The notes beneath the pieces were generated by a model. That model saw only the letters and a program-made list of their open reading frames with translations. It did not search any database and was not told the DNA's origin. This document shows, one piece after another, positions 12,201 to 37,357 of a DNA stretch of 64,000 nt (positions within the stretch are counted from its first letter, which is position 1; each line of letters begins with the position of its first letter). The stretch comes from Clytia hemisphaerica (taxonomy: Eukaryota; Cnidaria; Hydrozoa; Leptothecata; Clytiidae), in assembly GCA_902728285.1 (NCBI GenBank), contig CACVBU010000738.1, positions 124,001 to 188,000 of the forward strand, written 5' to 3'. Both the position numbers and the translations under genes were made by a program.

Positions 12201-15200
12201 GGCTTAACAGCTTGAACTCCTAATCTAGCTATACCCTGGTGCACTTTTACAAATAACCCCTTGCAAATAATAGAGAGTTTCCGAAATCAAAACGAGAACG
12301 AGAACGGCGACGGCGACCTGAAAGTGAATTTAGCCGTCGTCGTTACAATCAGCAGTCTTTTACATTCCGATTTCGCTTTTTTTCTCACGCCACGTAAAGT
12401 ATAAGTCATTTCTCAAAATAACAAAATTATCCATCTTGTAGCAATAGCTTTTTTAAATGGAATTCAATACTATTGGCGGGAAAAAATCAAAACATTCGAT
12501 TTTCTTTCTTTTTTCAAAACACAGAAAAAAACATTCGATTTTTTTTATTTCAAAATTCTCAGAGCAATAAGTGTCGAGAACTGACTTTGTAGTCAAATGT
12601 ATTATATGGATTTGCATTACTAGCCATCTTGTCTTGTTTGTTTTTATTTTTGACTGATTTGTGTTCACATTTTGGCACAGCATCAAAACACAAGAGTTGA
12701 GGGAAAATAGAACGGATTTCCTCGGAGGTTCACACATACGCAGAAGTATCAAAAAAAAGTTTCAAGTCACCGTATCCGTCATCGTTGTGATTTCGGATAC
12801 TCTCTAATGTAACTCTGAATGAAATCTTCATGAGTTGAAACTATAGTAGAGAACAAGTTTCAAGTTATAACACCTCTAGATAGAAATTTATGCCATGTTT
12901 GAAAACATCCCAATAAAACTGATGGATAATACTAGGGTTTTGTAACCCCTGGCAAGTTCAATCTAGAACAAAGTGGACAGACGACTATAATAAAATAGTT
13001 TTTTTGGTAAGTAATTTCAAAATAGCTTGTCACAGGAAGCCCATATTTTCTATCAAAAAATGTTTCAAAAATATTTTCAGTAGAGGAAATTAACAAAACC
13101 TTGATATACAATACTTTGTATTCTCTACAAAAAAAGAGTAACATTTCAGAAATCATATTAAAGTTCTCACCATGGGCAGATGACTGCTAATACTGAATGA
13201 TGACTTGGAAGACCCCTAAAAAGAAAAGGAAAATACAAAAGACAAACTTTCAAAACCTTTTTAAAAAGAATATACAATATTTAGAAAAGGAGACAATCAT
13301 GAAAGAGAGTTATGTCAGTGATGACATCATCAAGAGTCAAAACACTTTAAAAAAATCATGTTTATTTAAGATAAACATGTAAGGATGAAAAATTCTTTTA
13401 CAAGGTCAAAACCATGATGTCTGACAACTTACCAAGTGTAATAAGCATCTTCTAAAGGTCGGACTGGTGGACTGGGAGGTCTGGGTAAACAAAATGCATT
13501 CTGAAAAGAATTGGATCAAGCAAGATTTAAAAATGAAGTAAATTCAGAAACATGGGGATCAAAGTTTTTAATATCAGCAAAAAACATTTCATACCTTGAC
13601 TGCATTAGCCACATAAAATCCTATTCCCATTGCAATTGATGCTAAACGACCAAGTCGTAGGTCTACAATCCTAGAATAATAAATGATGATGTTATTATTG
13701 TACGGCATAGTAAAATCTACAATTTGAATTTTTGAAGATGTAGGTAACCATGTTCACCAGTCAGCCTCCATATGATTTATTTCATAGGAGGGTAACCTCT
13801 TTTAATGTATAATAATGCTTGGAAAAAATGTCCTACCATGTCAAGAAGCATAATAAAACTGCATAAAATTCCTCTGTTCCAAGTATGCTTGCAAATTTCA
13901 TTATTTTTGTAAACTTTTTTGTCCTGAGTTGCTAAAAAAAAGGAAAGAAAAGAATAATTTGAATTATTAAAAATTTGTGTAGGCTTAGTCTTAGACAGAC
14001 TTAAAAATTCACCTTTAGTCACTACCTTGAAATGCAACTTAGTTAGCTTTACTTTTGATAACTCACTTAAAAAATCAAAATGCTAAAAGTGTTACAAACA
14101 ATTCTGGAAACATACCTGAATAGCCACCAATACTGGTGTTCCATATAAAATACTCTCTAAAAGTTTGTGGCGAATCCATCTCCCAGGTGGCCCAAGTGCA
14201 TCTGGAGAGAATAAAAAAAATTTATATAGTATATTTTCTTTTTTTGACACATTGTATGTCAATGTCAGCAATATTCTATCATATTTTTGTTTAGGTTATT
14301 GTTGTAATTGTGTGCAAGTTCAAGTTTAACTCTTACTAATTCTTAGCAAATCTTTATTTTTTGGACCATTTTCAGCCTCAAGTTCCTTATTAACGTTAGG
14401 CTGGACGCGCCCCCAGAACTGATTTTGATATATGGGATGCGTATTGCGTAAAAAATTCTTGTCCCAGAGTTATCCCAGTTTTGGGGTAACCTGTTTCAAT
14501 TTCCTTAAATAGTATCAGAAATCCAATGATATTAATCTCTAGCCATTTAAATTTTGAATTAAAATTTAATGAAATTCAAAGATATCTTAAGATATATAAA
14601 GCTTTTAGTTTTAATAATAAAGTTACTGTAATCAAGTTTCTAAAACTCAGAAACACAAAGACGGAGGTAACTCTAGGATGAGAATTTTATACTGTGAAAT
14701 TTGGTAACTTGCATCAGTGGAGGGAAACTTGCATAACCACCAAATGTCTGACCAACCAAAGCGGCAAATTTCAAAACAAATGTAGCAGTGCAAGAGCTAG
14801 GCAGTTCTACTCTACCATTTTAGAATCTCATATTTGCCGCACAAGTATTTTTGGCAAATTGCTTGCCAACAGAATTGAGGGTAAATAATGGCAGCGTGGT
14901 TGAATAAATAAAAGATCATGTGAGATTGTAAATTTTAAGATGGCAGGGAATTCAGATGTTTCTATATGGCTACTGGACGTGTAATCTCAAATTTAATAAT
15001 GATAATAAACATAATATACATGACATCACTTTTATGATTAGAGATTGTAAATCAGGTTTATTTTGATTTAGCTTTGTATTTTTATGACCAGGTCATTGAT
15101 TTGAGGGCTATGCAAGTAACCCAATCTCACGGTACACAACACGCAGCCCCTACATCAAAACATATCAGAGGGGGTCTGTGCAGCCTATACAAACATGTTC

Positions 15201-18200
15201 CTTATAAAAAAACATGTGAACGTTTTTAATTATAACGTCATATAAAGTTAAAATCCACTTTTAAAAAGTTGGGTAGGATTAGCCAAGCAAGTGGCGCTTT
15301 GAAATCTTGATACAGTCCAAAGTGTTTGGGCCATTCCAGAAAATTTTTGTTACCCCTGTCGGACGACGAACCGATGAAAATTCATGAAAGAACTTTCGCA
15401 AGATGCGTCTGAAATTCCACTCTTTTTTGTCGTTTTTAATTCAATTGCCTTGGAAATTCATTATTCTTCTATCGCCTTGGAAATTTTGAATTTTGGTAAA
15501 AACTTTTGCCCTTGGAGATTCTGTGTCGTCCGTCCCCTGAGTTACAGACAAATTCTAGAATGGCCCTTTATTAGGGTGGGGCGTCAAATGTCAAAGTCAG
15601 AAAATTCAAGATGTAGTGTTTTTTTATGAAAATTTAACCTATTGTGAGGCATTCTGCGCAATTTTTAAGGTCAGAAGTTCAAAATTGGCCGAACCCCCCT
15701 GGGGGTACTGATTCGCACTACAGGCAAAAATTGGAAAAAATGGCATTTTCTGGCCTTTTCAGGCCTGTAAATATGTCAAAACTATTGCAAATCTTATTTT
15801 TTTCACTTGCTGTACTAAATTTTATGAAGAAACAACAAAATAATCATATTGGATTGAAAATTGTGCCCATTAGAGCCCTAAAAGAGCCGTTTTAAGCCAA
15901 TTTTGGGTAGCAAAATGCTTTTTAAGGCCAATTTTGCAAGCTCATAAACTTTAAAGTGATCGATTCACATGCCTGAAATTTTCAGAGATGGAAGTCTTCA
16001 ATAAAGTCTTTAAGCAAAATGAATTTCAAGTTTTTCACTTTTTTCAAAAAATCATAATGGCGTCTTCAAAAATCGCTTTTTAGCAAAAAAAAATCATATT
16101 TCTCAAAAAATAGCATTTTTTAAGGCAAGCTTCTACAAACTGAGTTTAAATGCTGACTGAAATTTTTTTTGCAGTGATAGTATACTGGAGATACTCCAGG
16201 GAAATCAAAATCATTTGCGTCTGGGATGGGTCTATGTCCGCCATTATGGAAATAAAATCCCTGCTAAGAGCCATTTTCAGGCCAAAAACCCAAATTTGGA
16301 CTGAAAAAATCTCTAAAATGTCAATAGACATGAGTCCAAATTTTCTTGCAGTGATAGTATTCTGGAAATGCTACAGGAAAATCAAAGTCATCTGGGCTTT
16401 GGATTTGGGTATATCCACCATTTTGGAATTGAAATTCCTGCTAAAACGCAATATTTCAATCAAAAATCCATTTTTTGACTCAAAAAATCTTAAAATTGGC
16501 AATAGACATGAACCTAAAATCTTTTTGCAGTGATAGTCTTCTGGAAATATTCCAGGGAAATCAAAATGTTTGGGTTTAGGATTTGGGTATATCCGCCATT
16601 ATGGAATTGAAATATGTGTTAAAACTGGCTAAAATACAACGTTTCAAGCAAAAACCCCGTTTTTGAATAAAAATTGCTCTAAAATGACAATAGACATGGA
16701 CCCAAATTTTTTTGAAGTGATAGTATTCTGTGAATATTCCTGGAAAAACAAAATCATTTCAGTCTGAGATTTGTTTACATCCACCCTTATGGAAATGAAA
16801 TCTCTGTTAAAATGCTACATATTTCTATCCGATACATCATAATTGACTAAATATTTTGTATATTATATTAAGCAAAGAATGTGAATTTACAATCTTTTAA
16901 TTTAGAAATACTATTTGAAATATATTATTTAAAAAATCGCATTTCACTCAACAATTCTTTATAGCCCACTTACATTTCCATTTTCAAGACTTGTTCCGTC
17001 AAAAAAAGATTTTAGCTTGAAATATTATATACATTTTAAAACTGGCGTCAGTTTAAAAATGTTATACCTGAATAGTTTTTACCCCTAGAGTATTTACAGA
17101 ACACTATCACTGCAAAAAGATTTTAGGTTCATGTCTATTGCCATATTAGAGCAGTTTTTAAGTCAATATAATATTTTTGCTTGAAATGTTGCAATTTAGC
17201 CAGTTTTAACACATATTTCAATTCTATAATGGCGGATATACCCAAATCCTAAACCCAAACAATTTTGATTTCCCTGGAGTATTTCCAGAAGACTATCACT
17301 GCAAAAAAATTTGGGTCCATGTCTATTGTCATTTTAGTGCAATTTTTATTCAAAAACGGGGTTTTTGCTTGAAACGTTGTATTTTAGCCAGTTTTAACAC
17401 ATATTTCAATTCCATAATGGCGGATATACCCAAATCCTAAACCCAAACAATTTTGATTTCCCTGGAGTATTTCCAGAAGACTATCACTGCAAAAAGATTT
17501 TAGGTTCATGTCTATTGCCAATTTTAAGATTTTTTGAGTCAAAAAATGGATTTTTGATTGAAATATTGCGTTTTAGCAGGAATTTCAATTCCAAAATGGT
17601 GGATATACCCAAATCCAAAGCCCAGATGACTTTGATTTTCCTGTAGCATTTCCAGAATACTATCACTGCAAGAAAATTTGGACTCATTTCTATTGACATT
17701 TTAGAGATTTTTTCAGTCCAAATTCGGGTTTTTGGCCTGAAAATGGCTCTTAGCAGGGATTTTATTTCCATAATGGCGGACATATACCCATCCCAGACGC
17801 AAATGATTTTGATTTCCCTGGAGTATCTCCAGTATACTATCACTGCAAAAAAAATTTCAGTCAGCATTTAAACTCAGTTTGTAGAAGCTTGCCTTAAAAA
17901 ATGCTATTTTTTGAGAAATATGATTTTTTTTTGCTAAAAAGCGATTTTTGAAGACGCCATTATGATTTTTTGAAAAAAGTGAAAAACTTGAAATTCATTT
18001 TGATTAAAGACTTTATTGAAGACTTCAATCTCTGAAAATTTCAGGCATGTGAATCGATCAGTTTAAAGTTTATGAGCTTGCAAAATTGGCCTTAAAAAGC
18101 ATTTTGCTACCCAAAATTGGCTTAAAACGGCTCTTTTAGGGCTCTAATGGGCACAATTTTCAATCCAATATGATTATTTTGTTGTTTCTTCATGAAATTT

Positions 18201-20159
18201 AGTACAGCAAGTGAAAAAAATAAGATTTGCAATAGTTTTGACATATTTACAGGCTTGAAAAGGCCAGAAAATGCCATTTTTTCCAATTTTTGCCTGTAGT
18301 GCGAATCAGTACCCCCAGGGGGGTTCAGCCAATTTTGAACTTCTGACCTTAAAAATTGCGCAGAATGCCTCACAATAGGTTAAATTTTCATAAAAAAACA
18401 CTACATCTTGAATTTTCTGACTTTGCCCCAAAAATGACTGTTGACGCCCTACCCTACCTTTATAGATTATCCCAAATTCTCCCAATTTTAGATCCATTTC
18501 ATTAGATCAAAAACTTGTAGATAGAGATCATGTTTTGCTCGACTAAATACCATTTTGACTCATAAATTACCGCCAACTGCTCCAACTTGGGACTATTTTA
18601 CCCAACATGGGACGGCCATTCCACCACCATTTCACCGAACCTCCAAAGTCATTTGATTTTAGTTTAATAAACCGCGTATTAAAAAATAAACTGGTCTAAT
18701 GTTGACATCCCTCTTCTACTGTGAGAGTGGGTAACTCCCATCAGTGGAGGCAAACATACATAGCCCTCAAATGAATGACCTGCAGTCAGGCACATCCTGG
18801 CAAATGAACCGGGTATTTTTCACTTGCGGCCATTGGCAAATGAACGGGGTCTAAAACGAAAGTGACGTAATAGCGCCGAATACCCAGTTTAATTGAACCG
18901 GGTTGGAAATATCTTGCTTCATTTCAAAGAACTGCACAGATGAAATTTTTTTTCCACGGGTCAATTTTGTCTTTGAAGATTGAAGAAACTTGTAATGAAA
19001 AAATAAAGTTCCCAGTTTTCTTCCTTTTTTCCCTTTTTCAGTTTGAAGTTCATTTTCATTCATTTTCACGCTTTTAGCCTGAGACGTCCTATCTCATTTA
19101 CACTGGGTGAGGAATACCCCATGCACGGCCCTGCCTATGCCCCGGACAGTCCGGGGTTTTTTTGATGCGTGCCCGGGGTCCGTATTATTTGTTTTTGAAG
19201 AGACTACCCCGGACGCCCCAGACAGCCCACCGCGCGGTCGCTTTTTATAGAATCGCTGACCGCGCGGGCTTTTTTCTAATTCGTTGAAATATTCTTCCGT
19301 GGACAAACGCCGTCCGGGGGTTTAAAGTGTGCTCGGCGATATACGTCCGGGGTAAATTTATGGCGCAAAAATTGGAGCCCCGGACGTAGGTCCGGGGAAA
19401 AAGTTATTTTTTTCAGACCCCAGACATTTGCCCAGGACTGTCCGGGGCATAGGCAGGGTCGTCCCCATGCAAATGCTCAACCCGTTCATTTGCCAGGATG
19501 TGCCTGACTGACCTGTCTGGTCATTAATATACAACTACGCAACTCCGCTCCCAGCTCTACTCTATCATTTTTGTTTTGATTTAACTTTGTATTTTAATGA
19601 TGACCAGCCAGGTCTTTCACTTGAGGGCTATGCATGTTAGCCTCCACTGATGCAAGTTACCCAATCCCACAGTAATTATTCGAAATATCATTCAGACAAC
19701 CTTCATTAGAGCAGAGATTATTAGGAAGGCCAGAATCCCAGATTGAAATTTTACTTCTTTGGTTTGGCCAGAGCAGAGGTGAAAACATCTTCTCAATCAA
19801 ATCAGTGATTCCAAGCTTCCTATTTTTCCTACCTCTGTATATATAAAGGTGCTGGAATTAGATGGGGTTGAGTGGACATTAGACCAAATCACAGTTAGGG
19901 TTCGAAAATCAAACTGTTTCTGAGATGGTAACTGATGGCTTTTTGGTGGCGGTGGCCAGAATTTTAGGGATATCTTCTTCTTCACCTTTAAAAAACAATA
20001 TAAATTGAAAGAAAAAAAACACACGATCTTACCTATTGGTGCATTTATATAGTCTCTATCTGGATCACCAGTTTTTTCAGTAATTTCATATCTTTTTCTG
20101 ATTATTGTTGATGAATTATAGTTTGTAAATTCTTGGTATTCATCCTCATTTTCCGACAT
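9240..20159 (-). CDS. SGPP1: sphingosine-1-phosphate phosphatase-like lipid phosphatase (PAP2), 13 exons
   Basis: Exons, 5' to 3': 20,159-20,033; 14,201-14,116; 13,931-13,837; 13,670-13,595; 13,500-13,433; 13,215-13,171; 12,133-12,054; 11,715-11,566; 11,271-11,186; 10,869-10,756; 10,260-10,212; 9,785-9,616; 9,428-9,240. All junctions are GT..AG and phase is kept, giving about 444 residues (human SGPP1 is 441). The three PAP2 motifs are present: K128-NAFCLP-RP (KxxxxxxRP), PSHH at 154-157, and CRIYNGVHSPAD at 200-211 (SRxxxxxHxxxD). The family dephosphorylates sphingoid-base phosphates at the ER membrane and feeds ceramide salvage. Predicted histidines are H157 and H207. Oddity: Cys200 replaces the usual Ser of motif 3. 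An acidic run (EDDDDVDD near 386-393) precedes the last membrane helix. Start chosen at MSENEDEY; the frame is open further upstream. Plant LPP-delta/yeast LCB3-type phosphatases are the nearest alternative. Confidence 0.93.
14691..15133. repeat. TIR element, ACTGTGA..GGTAACTTGCATCAGTGG family, copy 1
   Basis: Begins ACTGTGAAATTTGGTAACTT and ends GGGCTATGCAAGTAACCC..CTCACGGT; the same end sequences, better preserved, bound 18,718-19,673 and appear at about 55,700-55,882. It sits in intron 1 of the SGPP-like gene. Non-coding. Confidence 0.6.
15328..15566. mobile_element. 239-bp inverted-repeat MITE
   Basis: GGGCCATTCCAGAAAATTTT at the left matches, in reverse, GGGCCATTCTAGAATTTGTC at the right; similarity continues through TGTTACCCC and GTCGGACGACG. 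TTT lies on both sides. Its right end abuts the target site of the foldback element. Confidence 0.6.
15572..18456. mobile_element. 2.9-kb foldback transposon in SGPP-like intron 1, TSD CCTTTAT
   Basis: The ends TAGGGTGGGGCGTC and, in reverse, TAGGGTAGGGCGTC are flanked by CCTTTAT on both sides (15,565-15,571; 18,457-18,463). The whole left half (to about 16,700) is repeated inverted in the right half (from about 17,060), so both strands carry the same open frames: 16,150-16,533 (+) with 17,484-17,867 (-), and 15,644-15,895 (+) with 18,122-18,373 (-), differing by a few residues. Each arm holds tandem units of about 176-189 bp, marked by GCAGTGATAGTA at 16,171, 16,348 and 16,527, and five matching sites on the right. 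Tandem repeats inside long inverted ends are typical of Foldback-type elements. The frames have no known motif and most likely are not genes. Confidence 0.85.
18718..19673. mobile_element. TIR element, ACTGTG..CACAGT family, copy 2
   Basis: The left end ACTGTGAGAGTGGGTAACTC faces GAGTTACC-type sequence ending CCAATCCCACAGT on the right; inner arms include GGCACATCCTGGCAAATGAA and its inverse near 19,480. It is interrupted by the nested element at 19,126-19,462. It lies in intron 1 of the SGPP-like gene. Confidence 0.65.
19126..19462. mobile_element. GC-rich MITE, TSD CCCCATGCA
   Basis: CGGCCCTGCCTATGCCCCGG on the left is inverted as CCGGGGCATAGGCAGGGTCG on the right. The 9-bp word CCCCATGCA flanks both ends exactly (19,117-19,125; 19,463-19,471), as for MULE-type elements. 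At 337 bp it is strikingly more GC-rich than its surroundings and contains several TCCGGGG words. Confidence 0.82.
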
Positions 20160-22166
20160 GTCTGTTTTGAGAACCACGATTTTTTGTTCTGACCTTTCGG
20201 AACAAGAAAAGGCTTGTTTATTTCTGATGAGAAAAACACCGTGACGGAGGGTGTTATCAGAAGAAAAACTTCCCCGTTTTTTAGGAGAAGCGAAAACGGC
20301 ACGGAAAACACGGAGATTGGAAAATGGAAATGGAAAATTATTCCAAGAAGAAAAAGTCAAATTAGGCCCTCCAGGACCCAGGCTACCAAGAAGCAAGAAA
20401 AACCCTCAAGGACTCAAGACTAACTAGAAACGCTTATTTTAGTATTGTGGCTAAAATTATTGATTTCCTTTTTCGCTTTCCGAGGAGAGTCACTCAGCAT
20501 CTTATACATCTGACTGATTGCTTTAATCATTGAAAAAAATTTGTCTCCCATAGTGACTGATAGCTTGAGGTTGTTAGGCAAGTATATCATAGGCAGTGCC
20601 TGCGTTGTTATATGACGTCACCTCTTCGACTCGAATATCATACGATAATTTGATGACGTAGTTAATAGAGCTTTTTAAATGCTCATGCATCTTTTAATCC
20701 TTGCTTTTATATCATGCATTTAGTTTTTAGTAGATCACATCTCTATTTGCAAATAGCGCTCTGGCTGTAATTGTAGAATTAGTGGTACGAGTCTGCTCTA
20801 TCTCATTCACGTGTCCGTACAACCGTTAGACAAAAAAAATTATCACAGATATGCTGATGAGATTAAGCAAAAAATCCCTCTATAGTTCACTACTGTCCAT
20901 ATCTAAAATCAATCATGATCAACCCAACAAATGAATAAAAAAATTCTCAACAACTTGAAAAACTTAAACATGTACTGTATTGAACAACACAAAAATGTGA
21001 TAAAATAATGAAATTTGACCTGTTTTGGACTTTGCAGGCCACCTTTGTTGATGAGAGAAAGCTCCCATGGAATGTAAAAAGAGAAATAGTGACAAGGCCT
21101 TAATAACGGGAAGTTCTGAAGTAAAGGATTATTGGATCTATGTATCCGTTTTGGAGATCACATTATTAAGCGATTTAACTTATGTCTAATCTACAGGGCT
21201 GTGTCAAGAATGAAATGAAAAGATTATCATCCGAATTAATCGATTATTCATCACCCGTAATTAAAATTGTAGGTTATGTAGCAAATGAGTGCATCTTACT
21301 GTCTTAGGGGTAAACAAGGAAACCAATGGTTTTAGAGCTTGGTCTCAAAAATATTCTTTTCGATTTGGTATTATCAATAATTTCTATATAATATTTAAGA
21401 TAAAAAAATACAAGATAATCATGAGATATATCAACAATAAATTAAAGGGAAATTATCATTTTAAGTTTGAATAAATACGCAGGACATTATTAAAATCAAT
21501 GTCATTACCATGAAATTACCATAAAATTACCAAAATTCAAATTATATAATAAGTAACAAAATTTATACCTAAACTTTTTAATTTAAATTATTCAATGAAC
21601 ATTGTATTTTCGATTTTCAAAATAATACGTAATAAAGTAAATGAACAAAAACAAAATAGGATACTAGACTAAAAACGTCAGCGTATATGGAAAGAATTTG
21701 TCATATGACAGTTGGTTTTGGCATGAATTTCCATTTAAAATACTAGTAGATAAACATAAGGGCGATAGTGACATAAACATTTGCTTTGTTTAAGAAAAAC
21801 GGAAACATTTATTGGAGTGACTAATTAGTGAAAAATGTATACATAAAAATGTCCCAATATGCTGCTATCCATAAGAAAACTGTTTAAAATTTGGTTACAC
21901 AAGGGTTTTTCTTTATCAAATTATACTCCGTGCTTTTAGGGGCAAAAGACATGGGAGATCTCATTGCTTATACAAGTTGAACAAGAAATCTAGATATATG
22001 AATAATTTTCTAAAAAATAACGTAAAGTAAACTACAACTGAATAAAAAAGTATTTCCACGAAATCCAATAAAAAATATAGATCCAAAAAAAGGCAAAAAA
22101 TATTTTTATGTACAAAAGAAAATAAATTTTATAAAAATACCCCGATTGAAAAAAAACATTTTTCGA
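20160..22166. other. intergenic: SGPP-like promoter region and ClC 3' flank
   Basis: About 2 kb between the SGPP-like start codon and the ClC stop codon, both genes on minus. The left part should contain the SGPP-like promoter; the right part, rich in A/T runs, should contain the ClC 3' UTR. I found no further exon. Confidence 0.5.
20613..20620. promoter_or_regulatory. CRE-like palindrome TGACGTCA
   Basis: A perfect TGACGTCA octamer about 450 bases upstream of the SGPP-like start codon, with a GATGACGTAG half-type site some 30 bases away. This is the consensus of CREB/ATF binding sites; function here is only inferred from position. Confidence 0.3.
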
Positions 22167-34672
<12,506 letters not shown>

Positions 34673-36083
34673 TTAGAACAAACAAAAATATTTTTCTCTT
34701 TTTTGCAATCTAAAACAGTTAGTATTATTAGTGATTTTAACAGTGCTAAGCCCAATGCCAGTGCTAAGCCCAATGCCAGTGTTTTCCACCTAATTAGAAG
34801 CCCAGTTGCAGGTTTTCAACATACACTCTCCTTGGCATAGTGCGGAAAGTGGTCAGACCACCCCCCTTCTTAAATGATCTCCCCTCTTCTTGGCATTCCC
34901 CCAGCCTTTGAAAATGCCTATCCCCCAAAGATTTTGGACAAAAATAGCTAACAAATATATGTGAAATATCTTTAGAGAGAGAAAGCGAAATAATGAATTT
35001 CTTTCTTCTTTTTGACTCAAACTACTCTAACATAAAACTTCCTTTCATGGAGATCAAATTTTATAACAGTGCATGAAAATAATCTACAAAATATACTTAA
35101 GCCCCACTTCTTAAAACTATCCCCCCCTTCCTTGCTACCCCCCCCCCTTGTTCATGAAAATTTCTGGTCCCCCTTCTTCATTTTTTCGGAAGGTGTCATC
35201 CCCTCCACAACATATACCTTGGTGTTAAATGTACGAAGATTCCTTATTAATAATTAATAATTTCCCAATATGATAAGTTTTGAAGCTGAAAAATTAATGT
35301 TATGAAATACACCTATAAACCTCAAGTTTTGGACATAAAACATCCAAATGCGTGTCTTTGAAAAATTGATTATCACATGGTTTGCCTCTATGTTTTCAAT
35401 AAAAAAACTTTCAAACACTTAATTAGTTTGAAGTGAAAGTAATATCAATTCTATTGTTTTTCACAAATGTAAAACTCAAAATGGTACTCATAATAAGAAT
35501 GTAGTCCAATCTTTTATTTTTAAGGGTATTTTCATGGCTCCATGGTGTAAATCTAAAATCGGCCTAAAACAAGTGGGTGGGAGCTGTCTCATTTTTTAAA
35601 CTCAGGGGGTTAAAAAGTGGGGGGACCTCAAGGGCTGGTTACTACTGCTTGCCTTGAAATTGTATTACTGTGTATAAGAAAGTTACGAAGAAAGCAAGTT
35701 GACAAAAGTGATTTTAGAAACACCCTTGAAAATTACAAAGAAAGTGGGTTGATAAAAGTGATCTTAGAAACAAAGAAAGTAACGAAGAAAGCAAGTCAAT
35801 AAAAGTTAACTTAGAAACACCCTTGAAAACTACAAAGGAAGCGAGCATTAAAAGAATAGGCTAAGTAAGAGACAGGGGTGTAAGAGATTTATTTTCAACT
35901 CTCAAGTTAATGGTTTATTCCTTTTTTCATTCTGACATCATGACCAACACAAAAGGACATTGTACATCATCAATGTCAAACTGCCAACCATTGCAGCCTT
36001 GTCGTATCTTCTAGCTATGACCATTGACCATAAAACCAAGAAAAGCAAAATTGATATGTATGCAAAAAATTGGACAGCTTCAT
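34673..36083. other. ClC 5' flank and repeat-rich spacer
   Basis: No gene seen. It contains C-rich tracts around 34,860-35,190, an 18-bp duplication CAGTGCTAAGCCCAATGC at 34,743-34,783, and tandemly repeated sequence at 35,680-35,850. The ClC promoter and any non-coding first exon should lie in its left part. Confidence 0.4.
35680..35850. repeat. imperfect tandem repeat
   Basis: Units with AAAGCAAGTTGACAAAAGTG, CTTAGAAACA and CCCTTGAAAATTACAAAG recur two to three times with variation, giving a misleading open frame (35,617-35,802). Confidence 0.6.
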
Positions 36084-36551
36084 CAGTGCAGCTTGCACTT
36101 CGATATTCCTTGGTTAGAAAAAGCTAAAACTGTTTTATTTTCTCTTGACAAAATCAGCAAGTCATCAACATCGACAAATTCCACAAACACATTTCCTCAT
36201 CAGAAACTTTTAAATTATCTGCCATTATGACTTTCTTGAAGCTGTTCCGAAATTAAGCAATTGAGTTAGGTATCAGAATTCCTAAGGGAGATTTGTAAAA
36301 TAGCTAAGTAGGCAAAAAAACCTTTCCCGGGGGTTTGAGGAAACAACAGAACTGTCATAATTTGATTTTTATTTTATAGCCATATTTAAATTTGTGCTTA
36401 ATAATATTCAACATACTATTTGTATCTCTCAGAAAATAAACACTTACAAAATAAGATAGTTTATCATTTGTAACACCCCCGTATTTTGACTATTCTATTG
36501 TGAGCGCAAACTAAGGCGGAAACTAAGTAGCGCGCTCTGCGCAAGATTGCC
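36084..36551. mobile_element. second copy of element Y, interrupted
   Basis: From CAGTGCAGCTTGCACTTC onward this parallels 3,413-3,925 (CATCAACATCGACAAATTC, TCTGCCATTATGACTTTCTT, CCTTTCCCGGGGGTTTGAGG). It is cut by the MITE at 36,552-36,790; the far end past 36,798 is unclear. Confidence 0.65.
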
Positions 36552-36790
36552 CATAGATCTATAAAGCCTGAAGGGCTAGATGTCAGGCTTTAAGCCATTG
36601 CAGGCAAAAAAAGTGAATATCGGAAAAAATATTGTTGATATTGTTTTCAAAAACCAGCAAAGCTTCTGATTGGTCAATCGCTGAAATTCTATTGCAATGT
36701 CACGTGACTAAGGTAGGATTTCCTACCTAACCACGGCACACTTTTCAGCAAAAGCTTTACATCTAGCCTCTCAGGCTTTATAAATCTATG
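36552..36790. mobile_element. hAT-type MITE, TSD AGATTGCC
   Basis: Ends CATAGATCTATAAAGCCTGA and, reversed, CATAGATTTATAAAGCCTGA; AGATTGCC flanks both (36,544-36,551; 36,791-36,798), an exact 8-bp duplication inside element Y. It contains TCACGTGACTAAGGTAGGATTTCCTACCT. Same family as 26,731-26,947. Confidence 0.85.
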
Positions 36791-37357
36791 AGATTGCCGT
36801 AACTAACATTTTCCTCTCTAGATGCTTATTCTTAGATGCATCAAAGACATCACGTTCTTTATTTCAGGAAAATATTTATTTATAGCAAAGCCAGAAAGAA
36901 GCAACATGTTTATTATGAGGTGTAATTTTGAGCAGATTGGCATTGATCAAAGGAATCCTGTGATGTTTAAACCATATTTTCCAAAAAAGAGTAAATCCAT
37001 TTTAGCCATACTAAATTGAAAATTTCTCCCGTTGGCACAAATCATGGTTGCGCCTCTTCGTTCCCCTTTTGAAAACTATTCACGCTAATTCACAATTAAT
37101 GCCCATAGGTCCCGTCAACGGGGGGACCAGGGGGCATGGCCCTTCATAGTTTTAACAAAGGTACTTGTACGTTTAAAAGAATTCCATTATTTTCACATGA
37201 ATTATTTTTCAAATTGAATTGAAATGGGTCCTAAAATAGCACTTTGAACCCTTCAAAATTCAAAAATTTTCTCCGTTGCCCAACCATGCTGGGCTTTGTT
37301 AATTTACTCAAATATGGCTCAGCCCTCAAACCGGGGCCCTTTGATGTGACCCATCAG

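Noticed and set aside
12932-13156. KYGLPVTS on minus as the PAP2 motif-2 exon
   Set aside because: It lacks the histidine and joins to a TGA; the correct exon is 13,215-13,171 (GLPSHHS), which fits phase.
16150-17867. Matching 127-residue open frames on opposite strands as possible genes
   Set aside because: They are the two arms of the foldback element, made of tandem units, with no known domain.
19797-20396. 199-codon minus frame as a separate gene
   Set aside because: Its middle is exon 1 of the SGPP-like gene; the rest runs into the intron or 5' flank.
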